From the NCBI GenBank assembly GCA_023412175.1, contig JAEYOB010000419.1, positions 1 through 17,828 of the forward strand: 17,828 nucleotides of DNA, given 5' to 3'. Position 1 is the first letter of the stretch; each line of letters starts with the position of its first letter. A program made the translations under genes and the position numbers. This document shows, one piece after another, positions 7,172-14,734 of the stretch. Below the pieces are notes generated by a model, which was not told where the DNA came from, made no database searches, and worked only from the letters and a program-made list of their open reading frames with translations. Source of the DNA: Pseudomonadota bacterium (GTDB lineage: Bacteria > Pseudomonadota > Alphaproteobacteria > Azospirillales > Azospirillaceae).

Positions 7172-7217
7172 CCGGCGGTAATCAGGTCGCCTGGAGCGGG
7201 TTCCTGAAAAGATAACC

Positions 7218-8423
7218 TTACGGACGGCCTTGCGACCCGCTGCGCACCATACCCGGCTGTAGCACGCCGTAGGTCGGCGCCACGCGGTCGTAGAGCTGCA
7301 TCAACTCCCGTTCTTCGTTGGCCCAGTTGTAGTAGGCCTTCACCGCCTCGCGGCCGCGCCGCCCCATTGCCTCGGCCTCCTCAGGGTGGTCGAACATCCA
7401 CTGGATCGCCTTGGCGATGGCCTCGGGGTCGGTCGGCGACACGCACAGGCCGCAATTATGCTTCTCGACGATGCCGCGGTGATAGGGGAAGTCGGCGGTG
7501 ATCACCGGGATCCCTGCCGCCAGGTACTCGTAGAGCTTGACCGGCTGGGTGTCGAAGTAGTTCTGCGTCGGGTAGTACAGCGCCAGCCCGACCAGCGATT
7601 CGCCCAGCAGGCGCTGCACGCCGGCACGATCGACGCGGCCCCGGTAATCCACCCGCGGCCAGCCCGGCGAGGCCTCCATCTTCTGCCGCAGTGCCGAGGT
7701 CTCGATGGTGCCGGCCAGCAGCATGGTCGCCTGCGGCGTCGCGACCTGCGCCATGGCGTCCACCATTTCCACGGCACAGCGGTCGGCGCAGATGGTGCCG
7801 GCGAAGGCGACGCCGCGCCGCTGGGCGAAGGGGATGGCGGTGCCGCCCTTGAACTCGGTGAACAGCGCGAAGTTCTGCACCAGCACCGTCTTGCGGCGCG
7901 GGAAGCGCTTGGCAATGGTCGGGGTGGCGGCCACCACCCCGGACATGGCCCGGCCGGCGATCCACTCCACGGCCTCGGCCGCCGCTGCGATGGACGTGCG
8001 CAGGGCCTTCGGGATCCAGGTGCGGGTCAGGATATCCCGCGGCAGATCCTCGTGCACGTCGTAGATCACCCGCTTGCCCAGCAGGCGCAGTACCAGGGCG
8101 CCGGGGATCAGTTCGGGGTCGTGGAAATGGTAGACATCGGCCTTCAGCTTCAGCCCCGTGGTCAGCACCACCGTGGTTGTGGACAGCAACCGCGTCAGCA
8201 GGCCCGGCCGGCGCTTCAGCGCCACGATGTCCACCTCTTGCCGGCGCGTCGGGCGGCCGTCCTCGGTGACGAAGCGGTTGTCGGGGATGACCAGCGACAC
8301 GTCGTATCCGGCCCGCGCGAGGCCCGCGCACTCCTTGGCGAAGATGCGGGCGTCGTCGGCGAGATGGGTGGATGTCAGGTGGACGACCTTGACGCGATCC
8401 GGGTGCGAAAGGCTGTCAGGCAT
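7218..8423 (-). CDS. Glycosyltransferase family 4 (GT-B fold)
   Basis: The 401-residue protein has the two-domain GT-B pattern. The N-terminal acceptor domain carries VVHLTSTHLADDARIFAKECAGLARAGYDV (3-42), YHFHDPELIPGAL (98-110) and VIYDVHEDLP (119-128). The C-terminal donor domain carries GTICADR, YRGRV, and the nucleotide-sugar-binding KLYEYLAAGIPVI (296-308) with E299 in the position of the GT4 glutamate. No signal peptide or transmembrane helix is visible, so it acts at the cytoplasmic face, adding one sugar to the lipid-linked repeat unit. It is the only regular glycosyltransferase in the window, so others must lie outside or the repeat unit is very short. ATG 8423 follows GGGGGAAACGATCGC; the 12-mer GGGGGAAACGAT also precedes the dehydrogenase gene at 564. 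The gene is transcribed alone, divergent from the polymerase gene. Confidence 0.93.
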   Translation of the reverse strand: MPDSLSHPDRVKVVHLTSTHLADDARIFAKECAGLARAGYDVSLVIPDNRFVTEDGRPTRRQEVDIVALKRRPGLLTRLLSTTTVVLTTGLKLKADVYHFHDPELIPGALVLRLLGKRVIYDVHEDLPRDILTRTWIPKALRTSIAAAAEAVEWIAGRAMSGVVAATPTIAKRFPRRKTVLVQNFALFTEFKGGTAIPFAQRRGVAFAGTICADRCAVEMVDAMAQVATPQATMLLAGTIETSALRQKMEASPGWPRVDYRGRVDRAGVQRLLGESLVGLALYYPTQNYFDTQPVKLYEYLAAGIPVITADFPYHRGIVEKHNCGLCVSPTDPEAIAKAIQWMFDHPEEAEAMGRRGREAVKAYYNWANEERELMQLYDRVAPTYGVLQPGMVRSGSQGRP

Positions 8424-8741
8424 GCGATCGTTTCCCCCACTTATGGAAGAGCCCCGGCCGGATCGCGCTCTTGCGGATTCCGGCCCCGGCGGCGCGTCAC
8501 GGGCCGCCGCACCACGTCTTCCGGACGCGGTCCTGTTATCTTACCCTACTGGCGGACGGATTGCCGGTGAACCGCGCAAAGAGAGCATCGCAGCGCCCAG
8601 GCGTGCCGATTCCACTTCCTTTCGAGGCAGGCGGCTGCGCGACCCGGCCACCCCTTCTTTGCAGTTATCGTTTATTTACCGTCCCATGCCGATAAGATAA
8701 CATCGCCCGCTGTGCCCAACCGCCGGAGACGGGGAGCGGAA
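8424..8741. promoter_or_regulatory. 318 bp divergent regulatory region (glycosyltransferase / polymerase)
   Basis: No gene is supported here. On the minus strand, GGTAAGATAACAGG (about 8531-8544) lies about 110 bp before the glycosyltransferase ATG and resembles a -10 region without a clear -35. On the plus strand a fuller promoter lies at 8675-8703. An upstream element CACCCCTTCTTTGC (8649-8662) is nearly repeated at 14943-14956. A GGCGGC/GCCGCC inverted repeat occurs near 8489-8509. The A+T-rich pockets stand out against the surrounding G+C-rich sequence. Confidence 0.5.
8675..8703 (+). promoter_or_regulatory. Candidate promoter of the polymerase/beta-helix/methyltransferase operon
   Basis: TTTACC (8675-8680) and TAACAT (8698-8703) are spaced by 17 bp, giving a leader of about 32 nt before ATG 8742. 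The same TTTAC..TAACAT pair with 18 bp spacing occurs upstream of the nucleotidyltransferase operon. GATAAGATAACATCGCC around the -10 resembles other promoter regions in the locus. Called by eye. Confidence 0.45.
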
Positions 8742-10049
8742 ATGACGATGCACGTGCAGCTCGATCAGACCTTCGGGGCCTACCGGCGCGCCGGTCCGAT
8801 GCCCAGGCTGCTCGACGACCTGCTGTCCATCGAGATGAGCTTCGTGCTGTTCCTGGTTTCCGGGCGTTTCAAGGTGCTGCCCGAATTCCAGTTCATTCCC
8901 CTGGACCCGACCATCCTGTTCTTCGTCCTGACGCTCGGCCTGATCGTCCACAAGTGCGGCGCGCGGCAGATGAAGCCGATGCCTCTCGATGCGGCCGACC
9001 TGCTGATGATGGCCTTCGTCGCGCTGGGTGTCGTCAGCGTCTTCTGGTCCAGCCTGGAGCCCAAGAACATCGACAAGGTCTGGCGCTTTGCCCTGGTCGG
9101 CGTCAGCGGCTATTTCTTCGCCAGCGTCCTTGCACAGGAGCAGGAGCGCCGGGAGCGGCTGGTGCGGTTGATGATCGGGTTCAGCGCCGCCCTCATGGCC
9201 TACTACGCCTACCACCGCTGGGTCGTCGGCGTCAGCACCTGGGAGCTGGAGAACACCGGCCGCATCCGGGGCAACAACTACCTGGAGTACGGCAACCACG
9301 CCGCCTACGTGTTCTTCGGCTGTCTGGCGCTGGTCGTCTACGGTCCGCGGCGCTGGCTGCTGCCGGCGCTGGCCGGTGCGGTGGTGTCGCTGTTCCTGCT
9401 GACGCTGATCGGCGCGCGCGGCGCCCTGGTCTTTTCGGTGCTCGCCATCCCGCTGGCCGCTGCTTCCCTCTTCCTGTGCCGCAGCAAGTTCAAGAGCGGA
9501 TTCCGGCGGATCATCCTGCTGCTGGTGGTGCTCGCCGCCATGGCGTGGGTCGGCTATGCGGCGCTGGTGGCGGTCAAGGGGTTCAGTGGCGCTGCGGAGC
9601 AGCTCTACACGCTGGAGCGTCTCGGCCTCCAGCTTTCCAACGAGGCCACCTATTCGCTCGACGTGCGCGCCGAGGGGCGGGACCTTGCGTTCCGGCGCTG
9701 GCTGGAACTGCCGCTGCTCGGCTGGGGCATGGGCGAGTTCCGCATCCAGCACAGCCTGGACTACCCGCACAATTTGCTGCTGGAAACGCTGATGGAGATG
9801 GGGCTCGCCGGTGCGGCCCTGTTCGTGCCGGCGCAGCTCATTGCCCTGTTCGCCTGCTGGCGCATCGCCAGGGACCCGGACGCCACCTGGGTGGACATGG
9901 CCATCGTCCTGAAATTCGTCACCGAGTTCGTCTCGCACATGACCGTCGAGGGCTATCTCGGCGACAACCGGATGTACTTTGCTCTGCTGGCGATGGCGGT
10001 CTGCCTGACCCGCGCGCGATCCCGCAGCCGGCCGGCGCTGGTCAGATAA
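8742..10049 (+). CDS. O-antigen ligase / Wzy-type polymerase family membrane protein
   Basis: The 435-residue protein is strongly hydrophobic, with about ten predicted membrane spans. It has the hallmarks of the Wzy_C/O-antigen ligase family. GARGALV (224-230) follows a transmembrane stretch. A large periplasmic loop (about 280-345) ends in LLGWGMGEF (325-333) and YPHNLLLE (341-348), the conserved HN..LE signature. In a Wzx/Wzy cluster the likeliest role is polymerising undecaprenyl-PP-linked repeat units in the periplasm; ligation to another acceptor cannot be excluded because the family contains both. ATG 8742 is preferred because GGGGAG (8731-8736) sits five bases before it; an in-frame GTG at 8712 has no such site. 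It is the first gene of an operon with the beta-helix protein 47 bp downstream. Confidence 0.9.
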   Translation: MTMHVQLDQTFGAYRRAGPMPRLLDDLLSIEMSFVLFLVSGRFKVLPEFQFIPLDPTILFFVLTLGLIVHKCGARQMKPMPLDAADLLMMAFVALGVVSVFWSSLEPKNIDKVWRFALVGVSGYFFASVLAQEQERRERLVRLMIGFSAALMAYYAYHRWVVGVSTWELENTGRIRGNNYLEYGNHAAYVFFGCLALVVYGPRRWLLPALAGAVVSLFLLTLIGARGALVFSVLAIPLAAASLFLCRSKFKSGFRRIILLLVVLAAMAWVGYAALVAVKGFSGAAEQLYTLERLGLQLSNEATYSLDVRAEGRDLAFRRWLELPLLGWGMGEFRIQHSLDYPHNLLLETLMEMGLAGAALFVPAQLIALFACWRIARDPDATWVDMAIVLKFVTEFVSHMTVEGYLGDNRMYFALLAMAVCLTRARSRSRPALVR

Positions 10050-10096
10050 CAAAGGCAAAAGAGGGGCTGAAGACAGCAACCACAGGGGGAAGCGCC

Positions 10097-11218
10097 ATGA
10101 TTGCCGAACTGGTCGTGCACCTGTATGTCTCCTCGACCGGCCTCGACACCAACCCCGGCACCCCGAAGGCGCCGCTGCGGACCATCACGCGGGCCGCTGA
10201 CCTGGCGAAGCCCGGCACCATCGTGCACGTGGCGCCGGGCACCTACGAGGGCGGCTTCCAAACCACGAAGAGCGGCACGCCGCAGGCGCCGATCCGCTAC
10301 GTCTCGGACGTGCCGTGGGGGGCGCGCATTGTGCCGCCCGCCGGCAACAAGCGGAAGGAAGCGTGGGACAACCGCGGCGCTCACGTGGTCATCGAGGGGT
10401 TCGAGATCGACGGCAGCGCGTTCCGGGGCGGCGCGCCGTGGCTGTTCGGCGTCTACACTACCGGCTCGTATTCGGTGGTCCGCAACATGAAGGTGCACGA
10501 CATCGCCCGCGACCAGGCCGCCATGCAGGCCGCCAACAAGGGCAACCAGGGCGGTGCCGGCATCATGGGCGACAGCTACTACGGCGGTACCGGCATCATG
10601 GTGACGGGCAACACCGTCTACAACATCGGCCCGGCCGACGTGAGCAGCTACCTCGTCCACGGCATCTACATGGCGACCAGCGGGCAGGTGGTGAACAACC
10701 TCGTCTATCAGGTGGTCGGCGACGGCATCTCCACGTGGCACGACGCCACCAGCCTGAAGATCGTCAACAACACGGTGTTTCAGGCGCGCAGCGCCGGGAT
10801 CCTGATCGGCGCCGGCGACCACTACAAGGCCAAGGCGCCGCACGACCACTCGCAGGTCGCCAACAACATCCTCTACGACAACACCAAGGGGATCGAGGAA
10901 AGCGGCGCCGTCGGCACCAACAACGCCTACACGCACAACCTCGTCTACGGCAACCGCACCGACTGGCGCCTGGGGCCGGGCAAGCCGGTCGCGACGGTGA
11001 GCGCCGACCCGAAATTCGTCAATTACGTCCGCACGGGCGGCGGCGACTACCGCCTCGCGCCGGGCTCGCCGGCCATCGACGCCGGCGTCGGTACCGAGGC
11101 TCCAGCCATCGACCTCGACGGCGTGTCCCGGCCGCAGAACAAAAGCGTGGACATCGGTGCCTATGAGCGCGCGGCGCCCGCGACGTCATCCCGAACCAAC
11201 GCGGCCGGCCTGCCCTGA
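10097..11218 (+). CDS. Right-handed parallel beta-helix protein (DUF1565 / pectate-lyase-like)
   Basis: The 373-residue protein starts with a DUF1565-like segment (YVSSTGLDTNPGTPKAPLRTI, then AAD.AKPGTIVHVAPGTY, about 10-50). It continues with short beta-helix coils marked by N-x-hydrophobic ladders such as VVRNMKVHDI, VTGNTVYNI, VNNLVYQV, VNNTVFQA and ANNILYDN (about 95-290). It ends with a PGSPAIDAG...DLDGVSRP...VDIGAYE segment (about 323-357) typical of choice-of-anchor Q proteins. Such folds occur in polysaccharide lyases, C5-epimerases and depolymerases, so trimming or modifying the polymer is a natural guess. However, no catalytic residues are identifiable by eye and there is no clear signal peptide; the N-terminus is only MIAELVVHLYVSS. 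GGGGGAAGCGCC precedes ATG 10097. The open frame extends far upstream, but that part is antisense-like shadow of the polymerase gene. It sits in an operon between polymerase and methyltransferase. Confidence 0.88.
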   Translation: MIAELVVHLYVSSTGLDTNPGTPKAPLRTITRAADLAKPGTIVHVAPGTYEGGFQTTKSGTPQAPIRYVSDVPWGARIVPPAGNKRKEAWDNRGAHVVIEGFEIDGSAFRGGAPWLFGVYTTGSYSVVRNMKVHDIARDQAAMQAANKGNQGGAGIMGDSYYGGTGIMVTGNTVYNIGPADVSSYLVHGIYMATSGQVVNNLVYQVVGDGISTWHDATSLKIVNNTVFQARSAGILIGAGDHYKAKAPHDHSQVANNILYDNTKGIEESGAVGTNNAYTHNLVYGNRTDWRLGPGKPVATVSADPKFVNYVRTGGGDYRLAPGSPAIDAGVGTEAPAIDLDGVSRPQNKSVDIGAYERAAPATSSRTNAAGLP

Positions 11219-11244
11219 GCCGTACGGTATCTCCTGGAGGGAGC

Positions 11245-12045
11245 ATGAACGATATCCGTCCGCTCATCGAAGACTGCTGCGGCTGGAACCGGCGGACCTG
11301 GGCCGATGCCGTGGCGTTCGCGGTGTCGGCCCTGCCGAAGGACCTGTCCGGCAAGAAAGTCCTGGAGATCGGCGCTGGCAAGTACTCCTGCCTCGCCCCG
11401 GCCTTCGCCGCCTTGGGGGCGGAGGTATCCTGCTCCTACTACGGGCAGTCGCGGCAGGCCATTGCGAACGGCCGGCTGCGCGAGGTGTCTAAAAAGTACG
11501 GAATCACGGGCATCGATCTGCTCGAACTGGACATCCACGACTTCACCGGCGTCTACGACGTCATCGTGCTGAAGTCGGTGCTGGGCGGCATCTGCCGCGG
11601 CGGCGACGGCGAGAAGATGCGCGCCGTGATCCGCGGTCTCATGGAGCATCTCAGCGACGACGGCGTCATCCTGACCTTCGACAACGGTCATGTCGGGCCG
11701 TTCGCCAAGCTCAACACCGTGTTCGGGGCCGGCAAGAACCGCTGGACTTATTTCCGGCAGGAGGATCTGCGCGACGCCCTGGCCGACTATGACCACGAGA
11801 CCAGGGGCTTCGGGTTCCTGAACGTCGGCGCGGCGCGTTTCATGTTCCGCCGTGACCTTGAGGCGCTGGAGGCCGTGAACAACGCGATTCACGCCGTCGA
11901 TACGGCGTTGCTCCGCCTGTTCGGCTTCCGGCAGCGTGCCGTTCACGCCTCGGTGATCCGCAAGAAGAACGCCGCCAAGGCGCCGTCGACGGCCGCCGTG
12001 GGGCGGGTGTCACCGGGCGCGCCGCTCCTGTCGGGAAACCTGTAG
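11245..12045 (+). CDS. Class I SAM-dependent methyltransferase
   Basis: The 266-residue protein shows the SAM-binding motif I, KVLEIGAGKYSCLAPAFAALGAEV (38-61), followed by LLELDIHDF (92-100) and YDVIVLKSVLGG (104-115). A loop-rich C-terminal half includes GLMEHLSDDGVILTFDNGH. This is the Rossmann-like methyltransferase fold, cytoplasmic, of the sort often found in polysaccharide loci to methylate a sugar hydroxyl, carboxyl or terminal residue. The target is unknown. Transmembrane segments are absent. ATG 11245 follows GGAGGGAGC, a strong ribosome-binding site, 26 bp after the beta-helix stop. Its last 36 bp overlap the end of the convergent ceramidase-like gene, so the final residues (about AVGRVSPGAPLLSGNL) may be a recent extension. 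No terminator fits between the two genes. Confidence 0.88.
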   Translation: MNDIRPLIEDCCGWNRRTWADAVAFAVSALPKDLSGKKVLEIGAGKYSCLAPAFAALGAEVSCSYYGQSRQAIANGRLREVSKKYGITGIDLLELDIHDFTGVYDVIVLKSVLGGICRGGDGEKMRAVIRGLMEHLSDDGVILTFDNGHVGPFAKLNTVFGAGKNRWTYFRQEDLRDALADYDHETRGFGFLNVGAARFMFRRDLEALEAVNNAIHAVDTALLRLFGFRQRAVHASVIRKKNAAKAPSTAAVGRVSPGAPLLSGNL

Positions 12046-13344
12046 ATCGATGAGGCCGGGCCGTCGGTCGTCCTCGGTGAGGAGATCGGTGACGGCTTGG
12101 CCGACGATGCGGTCGAGGTCGCGGACGAACTCCCCGTTCAGGTCGAACAGCCCGCGGAAGCGGTCGGACTCATAGCCGCCTTCCCGCACGGCGAGATCCG
12201 TCGGGACGTACAGGCACGGTCCGGCCAGATAGCCGGTCGCGATCCGCCCGCCGGCCAGCTGCGGCTGGAGGATCGGCCCCCATTCGCCGATCATCTCCCC
12301 GGTCATAGCGACCACGCTGCACCCCGGCCCGAGGTCCAGGCGCATCAGGTCCAGGCTGATGTCCGGTTTTCCGCTCGCCGGCTCGCTGACGAAGATCGGG
12401 GCGGAACGGGTGCCACGGTGGCTCGCCGCCGTCGTTCCGCCCACCGGACGGGTCGCCTGGACACAGGCCGTGGCGGTGGCGGCGAGCTTGCCGATCCAGG
12501 TGCGGTAGCTCTCCGGTGTGAACCAGGGGACGTAGGGGTTGAACGGCAGCGCGATCCGCAGGAACTCGTTCACCGAGCGGGGGATCGGGAAGGGGATGTC
12601 GGGGATTGCCGAGCCGGCCAAGCCGGGCAGGTAGATCACCGCGCAGTCGGTACCGAAGACCCGGCGCAGGTGGTCACGGACCAGCCCCGGGAAATCCGGC
12701 GAGACGTTGTCCGCCTGGGGATAACGGTTGGCATGGCAGGCGAAGGACCAGACGATGCCGCGGATCCTTTGCGCCTCGTCGCGCAGGACGATGCAGCGCA
12801 GCGTCTGGTCGATCACGCCGGCGCGATGGGGGGCGAGCGCGATCTCCCGGCCGAAGCGCAGGCGCCGTTCGCGGCGCAGGGCGGGATAGTCCAGCACCCA
12901 GGCGGGCTTGCGGCGGTTGACATTGTAGGGTGCATGCCGCTGGGCGTAGCCCGCCGATACCGGCGTGGCCGGCTCCTTGGCAAGCCGCCGCACGGCCTCG
13001 CCGATCCGGCGGACGACCAGCTCGCCGTACGCCGGGTCGCACGCGCCGAGCTGCGGGACCTCCGGGGCAAGGGACGGCGCGTTGTGCGTGTGAGTGGACA
13101 CCAGGATCAGCCGGTCCGCGGTAATCCCCGCCGCCGCAGCGATCGCCGCACGGGTCTGCTCGCCGACGAACAGGGTGTCCAGGCTCGCCAGCACCACGCG
13201 GTTCCCGTCGCCGTCGAGGAAGCTTGCGATGTTGGCTTCGAGTGGCGCGTCCACCTGCGCGAAATTCCCCAGCCGGGCGGCGAAGCCGGCCAGCGGGGCA
13301 GGGCGGGTCGGCGTGATGTCGACCGTCAGGAAGCCGGCGCGCAT
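12010..13344 (-). CDS. Neutral/alkaline non-lysosomal ceramidase-family protein without signal peptide
   Basis: The 444-residue protein resembles the N-terminal catalytic domain of neutral ceramidases. It starts AGFLTVDITP (3-12), carries the zinc-site STHTHNAPS (H85, H87), CHANRYP...SPDFPG (H204), GEMIGEWG (E350, a candidate for the glutamate ligand) and GGYES (Y391), matching the family's His/His/Glu/Tyr zinc set in order. Known members hydrolyse the amide bond of ceramides and are secreted. This one has no signal peptide and is shorter, lacking most of the C-terminal immunoglobulin-like domain, so it probably acts in the cytoplasm on some other N-acyl or amide substrate. It lies 28 bp downstream of the flippase with its own AGGAAGGG site (13351-13358), so it belongs to that operon. 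Deacylation of an amino sugar or of a glycolipid precursor is speculative. Its 3' end overlaps the methyltransferase gene by 36 bp. Confidence 0.82.
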   Translation of the reverse strand: MRAGFLTVDITPTRPAPLAGFAARLGNFAQVDAPLEANIASFLDGDGNRVVLASLDTLFVGEQTRAAIAAAAGITADRLILVSTHTHNAPSLAPEVPQLGACDPAYGELVVRRIGEAVRRLAKEPATPVSAGYAQRHAPYNVNRRKPAWVLDYPALRRERRLRFGREIALAPHRAGVIDQTLRCIVLRDEAQRIRGIVWSFACHANRYPQADNVSPDFPGLVRDHLRRVFGTDCAVIYLPGLAGSAIPDIPFPIPRSVNEFLRIALPFNPYVPWFTPESYRTWIGKLAATATACVQATRPVGGTTAASHRGTRSAPIFVSEPASGKPDISLDLMRLDLGPGCSVVAMTGEMIGEWGPILQPQLAGGRIATGYLAGPCLYVPTDLAVREGGYESDRFRGLFDLNGEFVRDLDRIVGQAVTDLLTEDDRRPGLIDLQVSRQERRAR

Positions 13345-13372
13345 CGGGAACCCTTCCTCGAGGAGCAGACCA

Positions 13373-14734
13373 TCAGGGCGCCGGGTTGGCCGGGGCGAGA
13401 CCGGCGCCGGGGTGCTCGCCGCGCGCCCTGATCCGCCAGATGGCCAGCGCGTTGAGGGCGAGCAGGGAGACGTTGGCGAAGGCGTTGGCCAGGGCCAGTG
13501 CGGTGATGCAGCCCAGCGCCGACAATCCCAGCCACCAGGACAGCCCGAGCGCGCTGGCGATCAGCGCCAGCCGTCCCGCCTCCCAGCCCGCCATCCAGTG
13601 GTTCAGGCCGTAAATGTGCAGGCTCTCCGTGCCGTGCGCGGCGAGGCCGACGAAGGTGGCGAGCACCAGGATGCCGGCGAACTGTCCGGCCTGCACCCAG
13701 GCCGGACCGAAGATCCAGGCGAACAGGTCGCCGCCGAACCACACCAGCACCAGCGCCGGTGTCATCGCGGCCAGCAGGCCGGCGTTGAGGATGAGGAACA
13801 GCAGCCATAGGCGCTTCGGATCCTCGCGTTGCAGCTTCGCCGCATTGCCCCAGAACACCTGGTTGACCGCCTGCCCGACGAACGCGGTCGGCTGCCACAG
13901 CACCCGCTGGGCCAGCGACCATTGGCCGGTCACGGCGAGGCCGTACAGCGTCGGCATGACGAGGCTCGGAACCTGGGCGCTCACCGCGCTGACCACGCTC
14001 GACGGGGTGGAGACCAGCGGGAAGCGGCGGTACTCCGCGGCGACGTCCAGCAACCGGCGCGGCTCGATGTTGCGGATGCCCTCCGCCAGCTCCGCACGGC
14101 AGTGCCAAGCGCCGCGCAGGAAGCCTAGAAGGTAGCCGCCGATGTAGCCGAGCAGCAGACTGGAGGCGTCGGGCCGCAGCAGGGCGAAGAGGATCTGGCA
14201 GCCGACGACGCCCACTAGCGTGACGAAACGCGCGCTGGCGACCGGGGCGTACGCGCGGTGTCGGACCAGCCAGCTCATGGCGATCTCGTGCAGCCCAGTG
14301 ACCATGATGGCCGCCGTCAGCAGCCAGACGTCCATCGTCGTGACGGCGATCCAGTCCGCCAGCAGCGGCTGCACCAGCATTCCCAGCGCAGCGAACACCG
14401 GCGCCGAGGCGACGATCACCAGCAGGCACAGCACCAGCAGGTCGCGGGCGACGGCATCCTGCTGCGGCAGCGGCAGGGCCCAGTTGAAGCGCAGCGTGGC
14501 CCAGGGCAGCAGGATGTTGATGAGCGCGCCGAGGATGGCGAAATGCCCGAAGGACTCCGGGCCGTAGAGCCGCGTCAGCAGCGGCGCCGCCGCGAAGGCG
14601 AGGATCTGCCCCAGGCCCACCGCGCCGGAAATGCGCATCACGTCGCCGGTGATGCGCCCGATGAACGCCCCGTTGCGCCGGACGATGCCGAGCAGGCCGG
14701 TCGTCCCTTTCGCCGCCGTGTTCACCCGCTGCAT
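13373..14734 (-). CDS. Wzx-type polysaccharide flippase (MOP superfamily)
   Basis: The 453-residue protein has 12-14 hydrophobic segments and the opening typical of polysaccharide/oligosaccharide flippases: RISGAVGLGQILAFAAAPLLTRLYGPESFGHFAILGAL. A central cytoplasmic loop (AEYRRFPLVSTPSSVVSAVSAQVPSLVMPTLYG) and NQVFWGNAAKLQRED are also characteristic. These proteins translocate undecaprenyl-PP-linked repeat units from the cytoplasmic to the periplasmic side of the inner membrane, feeding the Wzy-type polymerase encoded at 8742. ATG 14734 is preferred because GGGGGCAGG lies directly upstream; an in-frame TTG at 14767 would add eleven residues (MPWCGQADGGR) with no ribosome-binding site. It is the first gene of a two-gene minus-strand operon ending with the ceramidase-family gene, and is divergent from the oxidoreductase gene. 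Confidence 0.92.
   Translation of the reverse strand: MQRVNTAAKGTTGLLGIVRRNGAFIGRITGDVMRISGAVGLGQILAFAAAPLLTRLYGPESFGHFAILGALINILLPWATLRFNWALPLPQQDAVARDLLVLCLLVIVASAPVFAALGMLVQPLLADWIAVTTMDVWLLTAAIMVTGLHEIAMSWLVRHRAYAPVASARFVTLVGVVGCQILFALLRPDASSLLLGYIGGYLLGFLRGAWHCRAELAEGIRNIEPRRLLDVAAEYRRFPLVSTPSSVVSAVSAQVPSLVMPTLYGLAVTGQWSLAQRVLWQPTAFVGQAVNQVFWGNAAKLQREDPKRLWLLFLILNAGLLAAMTPALVLVWFGGDLFAWIFGPAWVQAGQFAGILVLATFVGLAAHGTESLHIYGLNHWMAGWEAGRLALIASALGLSWWLGLSALGCITALALANAFANVSLLALNALAIWRIRARGEHPGAGLAPANPAP

Noticed and set aside
7208..7217. AAAAGATAACC box near the end of the glycosyltransferase gene
   Set aside because: On the plus strand it points into antisense of the glycosyltransferase. No gene starts there, so it does not support the promoter pattern.
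10045..10052. Another GATAACA box before the beta-helix gene
   Set aside because: The TAA is the stop codon of the polymerase gene and the gap is only 47 bp, so this is coincidence rather than a promoter.
8954..10096. In-frame upstream extension of the beta-helix gene covering most of the polymerase gene
   Set aside because: The extension has shadow-like composition (R, A, G rich) and the polymerase frame is clearly real there. A good ribosome-binding site precedes ATG 10097.
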